NCBI RefSeq assembly: GCF_031432425.1
Contig: NZ_JAVKPH010000023.1
Location: 1 to 62,180, forward strand
Length of the DNA: 62,180 nucleotides
Direction: 5' to 3'
Origin: Ruixingdingia sedimenti
GTDB lineage: Bacteria; Pseudomonadota; Alphaproteobacteria; Rhodobacterales; Rhodobacteraceae
The translations under genes were made by a program, and so were the position numbers. Shown here one piece after another: positions 16,219-23,225 of this stretch. The notes under the pieces are model-generated. The model did not search any database. It had not been told where the DNA came from and saw only the letters and a list, made by a program, of their open reading frames with translations. Each line of letters opens with the position of its first letter. The stretch's first letter is position 1.

Positions 16219-16431
16219 ATGTCCGAGACCGCCATCCTGTCCCCGAAGTTCCAGATCGCGATTCCCGCGAAGACCCGGGCTGCGCGGGGATGGCAGGCCG
16301 GTCAGGTCTTTGCCCTCATCCCGAAGGGGGCCGGCGTCCTGTTGATGCCGGTACCGGAACGGGACGAACTTGCCGGCATCGCGAAGGGCGCGTCGACGGC
16401 AGGCTACCGGGACAGGGTGAATCGCATCTGA
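16219..16431 (+). CDS. Orphan AbrB/MazE/SpoVT-type DNA-binding protein
   Basis: A 70-aa protein with the swapped-hairpin AbrB pattern: ILSPKFQIAIPAKTRAARGWQAGQVFALIPKGAGVLLMPV. Such proteins are antitoxins of VapBC/MazEF systems or stand-alone regulators. A strong GGGAGG ribosome-binding site precedes the ATG. No toxin gene (PIN or MazF) is adjacent on either strand, so it is either a solitary regulator or an anti-addiction protein. It is antiparallel to the tail operon, between tape measure and chaperone genes. Confidence 0.8.
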   Translation: MSETAILSPKFQIAIPAKTRAARGWQAGQVFALIPKGAGVLLMPVPERDELAGIAKGASTAGYRDRVNRI

Positions 16432-16448
16432 TCCTCCGGCCGCGATGG

Positions 16449-17122
16449 TCACCGGTCGCCGGCCATCTGCTCGTTGATCTTCCTGACCATCACCGCCTCG
16501 ATCTCGGGCAGGCATTCGGCGGCGATCCGCGGATCGACCCCGAGGGCACGCGCCATGGCAAGCGCCGCCGCCATGTCCCAGCCGAGCACCATGGCGCCGC
16601 CCGCGGGAGAGACCATCCGCAGCTGTCCGCCGAGCCGCAGCACCAGATCCCAGACCTGCCAACCCTCCGGCGTCAGAGGCCGGTTCAGCCGGGCCGGGCA
16701 GTCCGGGCACGGGCCCTGGCAGGCCGCGCAGTAGCTGCCGCCCCCGCCGAAATGCCAGTCGGCAAGGGCGGTGAGGCGTTTTTTTCCTGCTCCAGCATCA
16801 GATGCGGTGCAAGGCAGCGGGTCTGGAACGCCTCGAACACCGGCCAGATGTCCAGAAGCGCGTCGATCCCCTCCGGGCTGACGGCGACGGGCTTGCCATC
16901 GGCATCACCGACCCCCTCCCAGCCGGTGACCACGCGGCGCGCGACGGCTTTCGCCATGGCCAGCGCCGTCTCTTCCTTGCTCGCCCCTTCGGGCAGCGCC
17001 TCGACGGCGGGATCGTTGCGGGCGGCGACCATGACCGCGGTGGTGACGGGCAGAACGGCCAGCCGCAGGCCGGACCCGAGATCGAGCCATTGCGGCGCGC
17101 TGGAAAGGTCGAGACGGATCAT
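16449..17122 (-). CDS. Tail assembly chaperone fusion gpG-gpT, made by -1 frameshift
   Basis: Predicted 224-aa fusion. Translation begins at the gpG ATG (17122), reads 115 codons to a canonical slippery heptamer A AAA AAC in the zero frame (16784-16778), then slips -1. It continues for 109 codons: RLTALADWHFGGGGSYCAACQG, then NRPLTPEGWQVWDLVLRLGG, to the stop at 16449. The -1 frame has no stop before the slip site and no good start codon of its own. The T part has a Cys cluster (CxxC x3 CxxC) that could bind zinc. In lambda-like phages the GT fusion links tape measure to tail tube protein during assembly. Confidence 0.85.
16685..17122 (-). CDS. Tail assembly chaperone gpG-like (zero-frame product)
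   Basis: A 145-aa protein made when no frameshift occurs. The N-terminal SSAPQWLDLGSGLRLAVLPVTTAVMVAARND and MAKAVARRVVTGWEGVGDADGKPVAVSPEGIDALLD are typical of tail-chaperone proteins between the tail tube and tape measure genes. After the slip site the zero-frame tail is Ala/Pro/Arg-rich. It starts two bases after the tail tube stop codon. It is expected in large excess over the fusion, as in lambda. Confidence 0.8.
   Translation of the reverse strand: MIRLDLSSAPQWLDLGSGLRLAVLPVTTAVMVAARNDPAVEALPEGASKEETALAMAKAVARRVVTGWEGVGDADGKPVAVSPEGIDALLDIWPVFEAFQTRCLAPHLMLEQEKNASPPLPTGISAGAAATARPARARARTARPG
16778..16784 (-). promoter_or_regulatory. Programmed -1 ribosomal frameshift site A AAA AAC
   Basis: On the minus strand the codons GAA AAA AAC give the heptamer A AAA AAC in the correct X XXY YYZ phase. 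The shifted frame is open for 109 codons and encodes a conserved-looking domain. A GC-rich stretch downstream (from about 16750 leftward) could form the stimulatory structure. Position in the genome, two genes before the tape measure, is exactly where tail-chaperone frameshifting occurs. Confidence 0.85.
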
Positions 17123-17124
17123 GG

Positions 17125-18069
17125 TCAGTATTCCTCGATGTCGTTGACGAGAACGGCGGTGCACATCCGCCCGAGCGTGGCATCGCGGGCGGCCTGCCAG
17201 TCGAAGCTGGCCTGGATGCCCTGCGGCCCGCCGATCTCGATGCGCGGGCGCGGCAGATGGACGGCATGGGCGGTGAAGGTAAAGCTCGGACCCGAAGGCA
17301 GGCTGTAGGAGAACTCCAGCGTGCAGGGATCGCCGGCGAGGGCCTGGTTGACCAGCAGCTGATCGGCAAAGCGCACCTCGATCTTGCCGGTCAGCGCCGC
17401 AAGGCCGGGGTCCGCCCCGTCGATCATGCCGTCCGAGCGGATGGTCTCCACCCGGTCGAGGCTGTTGGCATAGGTGATCTCGGCCGAGATGACATTGCCG
17501 AGGGCCACTCCATTCCGCGTGATCGCCCCGTTGAAATGGCCGAAGCGGATCAGGTCCAGCTCCGCCGGTGTACCTGCGCCGCTGGTCGTGGCCACGGCCT
17601 CGCCCTGCGCCACCAGGCTTGCCGTCGCGGTCAGCAGCCCCGAGCGCTGCATCTGCCAGGAGAGCGTGTCGAGCACGCAGCCCGAGTACATGGCGTAGCG
17701 CGGCACCTCGGGCATCGCGGTCTCGATCGACATCGACGGCAGGGTCCAGGACCCGGACTGGAAGGTATGGGTATATGGGCCCGGTGCGGTGCCGGTGGTG
17801 ACAGGCGCGCCGAACGCCGCCTTCAGCCAGACGCCGAACGCCGCAGCGTCGATCGGCATCACGATATCGCCGTCGGCCGTCACCGCATCCTTGATCGGGG
17901 CCAGCGGATCGCGGCCGTACCCCAGCAGTTCCGAGTTCAAGAGCGGCTGCTCGGAGCCGAGCGTGGTGCTGGCAAACGGCATCCGCGTGTAGCCGCTGCC
18001 GGGCGGTGTGCCATAGGTCGTCTCGAACGCAAGCGCCATCCGCGCCCGCGCCCCTTGCGCGCGTGCCAT
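17125..18069 (-). CDS. Phage tail tube (major tail) protein
   Basis: A 314-aa protein. MALAFETTYGTPPGSGYTRMPF near the N-terminus, YTHTFQSGSWTLPSMSIE, YSGCVLDTLSWQMQRSGLLTATASLVAQGE and a C-terminal immunoglobulin-like beta region form the usual tail-tube pattern (a TP901-1/IMMP family relative). It polymerises into the tail tube. It is immediately upstream of the chaperone gene, with stop and start separated by two bases. Confidence 0.82.
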   Translation of the reverse strand: MARAQGARARMALAFETTYGTPPGSGYTRMPFASTTLGSEQPLLNSELLGYGRDPLAPIKDAVTADGDIVMPIDAAAFGVWLKAAFGAPVTTGTAPGPYTHTFQSGSWTLPSMSIETAMPEVPRYAMYSGCVLDTLSWQMQRSGLLTATASLVAQGEAVATTSGAGTPAELDLIRFGHFNGAITRNGVALGNVISAEITYANSLDRVETIRSDGMIDGADPGLAALTGKIEVRFADQLLVNQALAGDPCTLEFSYSLPSGPSFTFTAHAVHLPRPRIEIGGPQGIQASFDWQAARDATLGRMCTAVLVNDIEEY

Positions 18070-18120
18070 GTTCGGTCATCCTTTCTGAAGGTTCTGCCGG
18101 CGCGGACCTTGTCCTGCCGC

Positions 18121-18561
18121 ATGCTCTTCGGCCATTATCTACCGGTGATTGCTCGTGTTTCTCGGCGCAGCGCGCTCTTCGTCCTCATCCTTGCCGGGCT
18201 TTCTGCCCTGCAGCCCGCGCCTGCTGCCGAGGCCCGTCAGGCGACGGTGCTCGAGGCCAGGGTCTCGAAGATCCTCGATGGCGACACCTTCACCCTCAGC
18301 GGCGTGTCGCGCCGGATCCGGGTCTGGGGGCTCGATGCCCCGGAAAGGAACCATCCGGGCGGCAGCGCGGCCACGGCCACCCTGCGCAAGCTGATCTCCG
18401 GCAAGGTGCTGCGCTGCCAGCTGCGCGACATGGACCGCTATGGCCGCCATGTCGCCCAGTGCGTCCTGCCCGATGGCCGCGACATCGCCGCCGAGATGAT
18501 CCGTGCAGGCGTTGCCACGGAATACTGCCGGTATTCGCGCGGGTATTACGGCACCTGCTGA
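18121..18561 (+). CDS. Secreted thermonuclease-family (SNase) nuclease
   Basis: A 146-aa protein with an N-terminal signal peptide (basic SRRS, then ALFVLILAGLSALQPAPAAEA). The mature part is a compact staphylococcal-nuclease domain: VSKILDGDTFTLSG, RIRVWGLDAPE (metal Asp, catalytic Arg and Glu), DMDRYGRHVAQCVL (second Arg), AAEMIRAGVATEYC. The predicted product is a periplasmic or secreted DNase. It lies antiparallel between the tail tube and tail terminator genes, so it is expressed from its own promoter as cargo. A GTG at 18145 is an alternative start. It may degrade incoming DNA of competing phages; that role is inference. Confidence 0.82.
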   Translation: MLFGHYLPVIARVSRRSALFVLILAGLSALQPAPAAEARQATVLEARVSKILDGDTFTLSGVSRRIRVWGLDAPERNHPGGSAATATLRKLISGKVLRCQLRDMDRYGRHVAQCVLPDGRDIAAEMIRAGVATEYCRYSRGYYGTC

Positions 18562-18578
18562 TCGCAGCGGGCCGGACG

Positions 18579-18998
18579 TCAGGCCAACGGGTCGGCCGCG
18601 GAATAGTGCAGGACGACCGGAATGACGGCCGCCTTCAGGCTGGCCGCGCCGTCCACCGGCAGATCGACCGGCTGCGGGGCCTCCGCCTCGACCCAGTCGC
18701 ACAAGCCACCCAGCGTGCGGTCAGCGGCAAGCGCCGCGCCGATGCTGGCGCAGAGCGTGTCGAAGGCTGCGTCACGACTGGCACCCTGTACGACCGCCTC
18801 GATCTCGGCGCGGTGCTGGTAGTGGTAGCGCAGGGGCGACAGCGTCACTTCCGGCTCGCCGGGTTCGCCGTCGCGCAGGATCAGCAGCCCAGCTGTGGGC
18901 ACACGCTCCGGCAGCACCTCGCCGCGGAGCGCGGTGGCGGGCAGAGCGACAAGCCGCGCATGCAGCGCGGCGAGGATGGTTTCGCGGGGGGTGGGCAT
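18579..18998 (-). CDS. Tail terminator/completion protein
   Basis: A 139-aa protein (RETILAALHARLVALPATALRGEVLPERVP, LSPLRYHYQHRAEIEAVVQG, LCDWVEAEAPQPVDLPVDGAASLKAAVIPVVLHY). Databases often label such proteins 'acyl-CoA transferase', but the gene always lies between head-completion and tail-tube genes, and the alpha-beta pattern suits a tail terminator (lambda gpU type). It would cap the tail and form the joint to the head. Confidence 0.72.
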   Translation of the reverse strand: MPTPRETILAALHARLVALPATALRGEVLPERVPTAGLLILRDGEPGEPEVTLSPLRYHYQHRAEIEAVVQGASRDAAFDTLCASIGAALAADRTLGGLCDWVEAEAPQPVDLPVDGAASLKAAVIPVVLHYSAADPLA

Positions 18999-19017
18999 TT
19001 CACGGGCCTTGGCTCAA

Positions 19018-19069
19018 TTGTGACTTCTGCGACGGAGGTCGATATGCTAAGGGTAATACCTGTTAATAC
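19018..19069 (+). promoter_or_regulatory. Toxin-antitoxin promoter with TAATAC direct repeats
   Basis: TTGTGA (19018-19023) and TATGCT (19043-19048) could serve as -35 and -10 boxes, although the 19-base spacer is long. Two TAATAC hexamers (19054-19059 and 19064-19069) are spaced exactly 10 bases apart just before the RHH antitoxin gene. Direct repeats with one helical turn spacing are typical operators for ribbon-helix-helix proteins, so they probably mediate autorepression. Confidence 0.5.
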
Positions 19070-19087
19070 TCATCCGGAGTTGCCCCG

Positions 19088-19372
19088 ATGAACGCCGTCC
19101 GCCCCATCGCCGTAAAACTCGATCAGGACACCCGCGACCGCCTCAAGCGGCTGGCGGATGCGAAGGACCGCTCCACACATTGGATGCTGCGCGAGGCTGT
19201 GGCGCAATTCGTCGAGCGCGAAGAGAAGCGCGAGGCGTTCCGGCAGGCCGGGTTGCAGGCGTGGGCGGAATTTCAAGTGACCGGCAAGCACGTCACCCAT
19301 GACGAGGCCGATGCTTGGCTTGCGAGGCTGGAAGCAGGCGAAGATGCGGTCGCTCCTGAATGCCACAACTGA
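19088..19372 (+). CDS. Ribbon-helix-helix (CopG/ParD-like) antitoxin
   Basis: A 94-aa protein. The N-terminal strand and helices (RPIAVKLDQDTRDRLKRLADAKDRSTHWMLREAVAQFVEREEKRE) form an RHH DNA-binding domain. The C-terminal part (AWAEFQVTGKHVTHDEADAWLARLEAGE) is the typical extension that wraps a RelE/ParE toxin. The toxin gene overlaps its 3' end by 13 bases, a standard module layout. It is rightward, against the head-tail operon. Confidence 0.88.
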   Translation: MNAVRPIAVKLDQDTRDRLKRLADAKDRSTHWMLREAVAQFVEREEKREAFRQAGLQAWAEFQVTGKHVTHDEADAWLARLEAGEDAVAPECHN

Positions 19373-19650
19373 TCTGGTCGCCTGCAGCGCTGCGGGATGT
19401 CGAAAGGCTTTACCGCTTCCTTGCCGGGAAGAACCCCGATGCCGCGCGCCGTGCAGCCAAATCCATCCGCGAGGGCATGAACATCCTGCGCGACCAGCCG
19501 GGTGTCGGGCGTCCGGTCGAGGAAATGGAACCGGAGTTTCGCGAATGGCTTATCCCGTTTGGCGACAGTGGCTATGTGTCGCTCTACCGGTTTGATGGCG
19601 AGACGGCGGTAGTACTGGCCGTGCGCCATCAGCGCGAGGCTGGCTACTGA
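19360..19650 (+). CDS. RelE/ParE-family toxin
   Basis: A 96-aa basic protein with the RelE/ParE fold pattern: IWSPAALRDVERLYRFL, ARRAAKSIREGMNILRDQPGVGRPVEEME, EWLIPFGDSGYVSLYRFDGETAVVLAVRHQREAGY. ParE relatives inhibit gyrase and RelE relatives cut ribosome-bound mRNA; sequence alone does not decide, though the LRDQPGVGRPV and VVLAVRHQRE pattern is shared by both. Partner of the RHH antitoxin. It would stabilise the prophage and may cause abortive infection. Confidence 0.88.
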   Translation: MPQLIWSPAALRDVERLYRFLAGKNPDAARRAAKSIREGMNILRDQPGVGRPVEEMEPEFREWLIPFGDSGYVSLYRFDGETAVVLAVRHQREAGY

Positions 19651-19663
19651 CGGGAAGGGTCGA

Positions 19664-20293
19664 TCACATCTTTCTCTCCCCCCACCCCGCCACGATCAGC
19701 CCCGGCACCGCATCGCGCGCCCGTTCGGCATCTCGCGCCAGATCCAGCCGCTTGCGCAACCTGACCTGCGGCACCAGCAGGAAGATCGGCACCGAGGCAA
19801 GGCCCCGGCCGGTCCTCGACCGTGATGCCACCGCGCGGCCCTTCGTGTTCAGCCGCCCCTCGGCCACGAGCAGGCTCGGGCCGGCGCGGCGGTAGACGAA
19901 GCGCAGGCGCAAACCCGTCCGGCGTTCCCATTCTCCGGGGGTGATCTTGCCGCCGCGCGTGGATTTGCCCGCCGCCGCCGTGGGGATCGCCAGCCAGAAG
20001 CCGGTTTTCGAGCGGATCAGCGGGCCGGTGTCATGGGCGCCGACGATCACCGGCGCCTTGGACCACACCAGCGCCGCAGCGTTGAGGCTGGCGTGCCCCT
20101 TGGGATAGCTCTCCGACCGGATGCTACGCGCGAGCCGCGCCCCGAGCCCCGCGCCGGTGATCTGGCCGCGCCAGGCGGTCTTGAGCCCCATCCCGGCCTC
20201 GCGGATCGCGGCCGAGACCGCGCGTTCGCCCGCCGCGATCTCGGCCGCCATCATCGCTGCGATGTCGGGATCGAAGTCGAGCTTCAGTTTCAC
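19664..20293 (-). CDS. DUF6441-type phage head-tail/tail completion protein
   Basis: A 209-aa protein: MKLKLDFDPDIAAMMAAEIAAGERAVSAAIREAG, AWRGQITGAGLGARLARSIRSESYP, ALVWSKAPVIVGAHDTGPLIRS, ITPGEWERRTGLRLRFVYRR. I recognise this as the DUF6441 family, encoded between head-completion and tail-terminator genes in Rhodobacteraceae phages. It probably does the job of lambda gpZ-type tail completion. It overlaps the upstream gene by ATGA. Confidence 0.75.
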   Translation of the reverse strand: MKLKLDFDPDIAAMMAAEIAAGERAVSAAIREAGMGLKTAWRGQITGAGLGARLARSIRSESYPKGHASLNAAALVWSKAPVIVGAHDTGPLIRSKTGFWLAIPTAAAGKSTRGGKITPGEWERRTGLRLRFVYRRAGPSLLVAEGRLNTKGRAVASRSRTGRGLASVPIFLLVPQVRLRKRLDLARDAERARDAVPGLIVAGWGERKM

Positions 20294-20604
20294 GAGGGCC
20301 TCAGATCTACGGTCCAGACCAGCCGCTCACGGTCGCGGACAGGTTCGCCCTGAATGAGGAAGACGTCGCCGTCGATCTCGATCCTGTCGCCCGGGCGCGG
20401 GGCCGGCACCTCGGCCACCCGCAGGTCAACGCGTGTGGTCTCGGACCAGAGCCGGGCATCGCCGAAGTCGGTGACGACATCGGCACGCCGGGCGACGATG
20501 CGCACCAGCACAGGCGCGCCGCCGTTGGCGACATAGACCGCATCCCGCGCGATGTTCAGATCTGCGAAGAGTGTGGCCAGCGCGGCAGAGAGGGCGTCTG
20601 ACAT
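20290..20604 (-). CDS. Head-tail joining/completion protein
   Basis: A 104-aa protein with a beta-rich core: AVYVANGGAPVLVRIVARRADVVTDFGDARLWSETTRVDLRVAEV, PRPGDRIEIDGDVFLIQGEPVRD. This is the phage head-tail joining (gpFII-like) pattern, in which a small barrel attaches under the connector. The position after the capsid gene and before tail completion genes agrees. Confidence 0.75.
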   Translation of the reverse strand: MSDALSAALATLFADLNIARDAVYVANGGAPVLVRIVARRADVVTDFGDARLWSETTRVDLRVAEVPAPRPGDRIEIDGDVFLIQGEPVRDRERLVWTVDLRPS

Positions 20605-20611
20605 GTTTCTC

Positions 20612-20661
20612 TTTCCTCAGAAAGGAAGTGATACTATGTTTGCATCAGACAGGAGGAAGCC
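20612..20661 (+). promoter_or_regulatory. Promoter/operator of the Xre-RES module
   Basis: A short AT-richer segment before the antitoxin gene. It contains the inverted repeat TTTCCTCAGAAAGGAA (arms TTCCT/AGGAA), a TACTAT element that fits a -10 box, and an AGGAGG ribosome-binding site close to the ATG at 20662. The inverted repeat overlaps the expected -35 region, so it is a candidate operator for autorepression by the Xre-type antitoxin. Confidence 0.45.
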
Positions 20662-21042
20662 ATGACCCTTTCTCATCAGATCGCCCGGAGTCCCGCGGCT
20701 GGTGCCGTGCTGACCAAGGCCGCGCTGCGGGCGGCAGACCGACTTGGCCTGTCGGGCCGACAACTGGCCGACATCGTTGGCGTCTCCGAGGCGACCGTGT
20801 CGCGCTGGAAACGGGGCGAAAGCCTGCTTGAGCCGGGGTCGAAGCCCTTCGAGCTTGCGGCCCTGCTTGTGCGGACCTTCCGGTCGCTCGACGCGATCAC
20901 CGGGGGTGACGAGGCGGTGGCGCGACGCTGGCTGGCCGCGCCCAACACGGCGCTCGCGGCACGCCCCGTGGAGCGGATGGCGCAGGTGCAGGGGCTTGTC
21001 GATGTCACGGCCTATCTGGACGCAAGACGCGCTCCGCTCTGA
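20662..21042 (+). CDS. Xre/MbcA/ParS-type antitoxin
   Basis: A 126-aa protein. Residues about 20-60 form a helix-turn-helix (ALRAADRLGLSGRQLADIVGVSEATVSRWKRGESLLE). The C-terminal part (LLVRTFRSLDAITGGDEAVARRWLAAPNTALAARPVERMAQVQGLVDVTAYLDARRA) is the MbcA/ParS/Xre toxin-binding domain: 'W..APN..L...P...' is its signature. It neutralises the RES toxin encoded next, whose start overlaps its 3' end. Confidence 0.9.
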   Translation: MTLSHQIARSPAAGAVLTKAALRAADRLGLSGRQLADIVGVSEATVSRWKRGESLLEPGSKPFELAALLVRTFRSLDAITGGDEAVARRWLAAPNTALAARPVERMAQVQGLVDVTAYLDARRAPL

Positions 21043-21778
21043 AGCGCGGCCCTACGCGGGCTCTGCCTGGCGGTTCGTCGAGGCCCAGCATCGGGTCTCG
21101 ACCCTGAAGCTCGTCGACAACCTCGCCGAACAGGCCACACTCGAGGAGATCCTCGAGGCGACCAAGCCCCCTTTGCCCGAGGAATGCCGTGCGCTCGACT
21201 ACCTTCTGGCCACGCCCTTCCGCTATCGACCCTATCCGGCGGGATCGCGGTTCCGCAGGCCGGGGCTGACGCCCGGGGTCTGGTATGGCGCCGAGGCGCC
21301 CGAGACGGCGGCGGCCGAGATGGTCTTCTACCGCTTCCTGTTCTACGCCGAGAGCCCCGATACGCCCTTTCCCGACGATGCTGCCGAATACACCGCCTTC
21401 TCGGCAGAAGTCGCAACGCCCGTGGCGCTGGACCTGATGGTCGGGGGTCTCGATGTCGACCGTCAGGTCTGGACCCACCTCACCGACTACGGCCCCTGTC
21501 AGGCGCTGGCCGAAGACGCGCGTGCGATCGATGCCGGGATCATCCGCTACCTGTCCGTTCGCGATCCTGCCGGAGGCGCGAACCTCGCGGTGCTGACCTG
21601 CCACGCCTTCGCGTCCCCGCAGCCGGTCGAGCGTCAGACCTGGCGCATCCGGATCGGGCCAACCGGCGCGCAAGCCCTGCGGGAACATCCGCGCCTCGGG
21701 CTCGAGTTCCCGACCGACAGCTTCGCCCCGGACCCGCGTCTTGACGACATGATCTGGAACCGCCCCCGCGCGCGGTGA
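21002..21778 (+). CDS. RES-domain toxin
   Basis: A 258-aa protein; the ATG overlaps the antitoxin gene by 41 bases. RES-domain features are visible: AWRFVEAQHRVSTLKLVD, TPFRYRPYPAGSRFRRPGLTPGVWYGAEAPETAAAEMVFYR (conserved Arg, Tyr and Glu of the active site), AEYTAFSAEV and a later conserved Ser. Characterised RES toxins (ParT, MbcT, Xre-RES pairs) deplete NAD+ or ADP-ribosylate host enzymes. With its antitoxin this is a complete module, antiparallel between capsid and head-completion genes. Confidence 0.88.
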   Translation: MSRPIWTQDALRSEARPYAGSAWRFVEAQHRVSTLKLVDNLAEQATLEEILEATKPPLPEECRALDYLLATPFRYRPYPAGSRFRRPGLTPGVWYGAEAPETAAAEMVFYRFLFYAESPDTPFPDDAAEYTAFSAEVATPVALDLMVGGLDVDRQVWTHLTDYGPCQALAEDARAIDAGIIRYLSVRDPAGGANLAVLTCHAFASPQPVERQTWRIRIGPTGAQALREHPRLGLEFPTDSFAPDPRLDDMIWNRPRAR

Positions 21779-21788
21779 AGCAACGCGA

Positions 21789-22802
21789 TCACGTCCGCCG
21801 TGCGCTGCGCAGCACCTGCGGGCGGGTGCAGACCGGCAGCGGATTGCTTTCGATCTCGAGGCGCACCCATTCGTCGCGGTCCCGGTCGGGGATCATGCGC
21901 GCATAAAGCGGCAGGCCGAGCGTGTTGACCGTCTCGAAGGTGTCGGCGGGGGCATAACAGATCTCGAAGAGGCCCTCGACGCCCTCCGGATAGAAGTAGG
22001 CTTTGTCGGTCGGTACGCCGAAGCCGAGGCCACCCCGGTAGCGGCGGAAGCTGATGCCGCCGAAGCTCACTTCCTCGCCCACGCGGCCGCGCAGATCTGC
22101 CGCGGCGGCGGTGTTGAGATAGGTCTCGCGCACCTCCTTGTGGGCCACGAGATCGGCGAAGAAGGCCGAGCCGCATTCGGCGCGCAGCTGGACCTGACCG
22201 GCGGCCAGCCCGCCAAGGCTGTCCTCGACGCTCTCGATCAGCGCCTGGCAGCGTTTCCTGAGTGCGCCCGAGGCCGGGGTGGCGTTGTCGAGGTCGAAGT
22301 CGACTTCCGTGGCCGGCGTGATGCCGAATTCGGTGTGGTAGTTGATCACCGTGGCCCCGTCCTTCGGGTCCTTCACCACGCCCTGGATGCCGTTGAAGAG
22401 GTGGAACTCGAAGGTGGCTTCGGCGTCGTTGCGCAGGCGGCCGAGTTTGCGCGCCACCTCGGTCTGCACCTGCTGGACCGCCGTCTCCGAACCGAAGTCG
22501 CGGATGCCCTGGATTTCCGAGGCCCAGAGCACGTCCTGTTTCTTGAACTGGCGCACGACGAAGGCGCGCATGTCGCGGCGCTCGGGGATCTGGCTCTCAT
22601 AGGCCGAACCGCGTTCGGAGAACGGGATCAGCGAGAGCGTGCCGTCGCGGCTCTCGATCATCACGGTGCGCGACCGCACGCCGCGCGCCCCGAAGAGCCC
22701 CGACCCGGACAGGATTGCCGGCTTGAAGGGGATGTTTTCGAGCGCGCGGGTGAGCTCGATGATGCTGAAGGCATCGCCTTCGAAGATGTCCATGCTGGCC
22801 AT
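21789..22802 (-). CDS. Major capsid protein (lambda gpE-like)
   Basis: A 337-aa protein: FEGDAFSIIELTRALENIPFKPAILSGSGLF, TVMIESRDGTLSLIPFSERGSA, QIPERRDMRAFVVRQFKKQDVLWASEIQGI, and C-terminal RRYRGGLGFGVPTDKAYFYPEGVEGLFEICYAPAD. This is the lambda gpE/HK97-fold family (phage major capsid protein E). It forms the icosahedral shell. It follows the decoration protein gene, as in lambda (D then E). Confidence 0.92.
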   Translation of the reverse strand: MASMDIFEGDAFSIIELTRALENIPFKPAILSGSGLFGARGVRSRTVMIESRDGTLSLIPFSERGSAYESQIPERRDMRAFVVRQFKKQDVLWASEIQGIRDFGSETAVQQVQTEVARKLGRLRNDAEATFEFHLFNGIQGVVKDPKDGATVINYHTEFGITPATEVDFDLDNATPASGALRKRCQALIESVEDSLGGLAAGQVQLRAECGSAFFADLVAHKEVRETYLNTAAAADLRGRVGEEVSFGGISFRRYRGGLGFGVPTDKAYFYPEGVEGLFEICYAPADTFETVNTLGLPLYARMIPDRDRDEWVRLEIESNPLPVCTRPQVLRSARRT

Positions 22803-22847
22803 GGGGCTGCCTCCTTGCGGATATCGGATGGGGACGGCTGCGCGGGA

Positions 22848-23219
22848 TCAGCGCAGCAGGATGCCGAGGGTGGAAAGGGCGGTGGTGGCGGCGGTGATCT
22901 GCGCCTCGGTCGCGCCATCCGGCCAGATGACCTCGTGGCGGTTGACGATGGCCGGGCCGCGCAGGACGACGACGCCCGGGGCATCGGCATCGGTTGCGTC
23001 CACCGCACCCCAGAGGATCCCGGCTGCGGTCTGGCTACCGTTCGTTGCGGCGGGGGCGAGCTGGGTGAACTTGCCGCCCGTGGTGATCTTGCCGAGCACG
23101 GTGCCGGGAGCGAGGTTTCCGGCGCCGGACGCCAGCGTGACGGTATCGCGGCTATAGTCGCGGAAGGCTTCCCAGACGAGAAAGCCGCCCGCGTGTCTGC
23201 CTTCGGTGAGCGTGGCCAT
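22848..23219 (-). CDS. Head decoration protein (lambda gpD-like)
   Basis: A 123-aa protein. The LAPGTVLGKITTGGKFTQLAPAATNGSQTAAGILWGAVDATD segment is the conserved core of gpD-like decoration proteins, and VVVLRGPAIVNRHEVIWPDGA is the usual C-terminal strand. It binds the expanded capsid and stabilises it. It lies between the protease and the capsid protein. Confidence 0.9.
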   Translation of the reverse strand: MATLTEGRHAGGFLVWEAFRDYSRDTVTLASGAGNLAPGTVLGKITTGGKFTQLAPAATNGSQTAAGILWGAVDATDADAPGVVVLRGPAIVNRHEVIWPDGATEAQITAATTALSTLGILLR

Positions 23220-23225
23220 GGGGGA

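Noticed and set aside
10917..18069. Gene transfer agent cluster
   Set aside because: Some tail proteins resemble GTA genes, but the locus also has replication genes, repressor, methylases, a GpA-type terminase and a lambda-type capsid, as a true phage does.
18579..18998. 'Acyl-CoA transferase' function
   Set aside because: This label circulates for similar proteins, but there is no CoA-transferase motif and the position fits a tail terminator.
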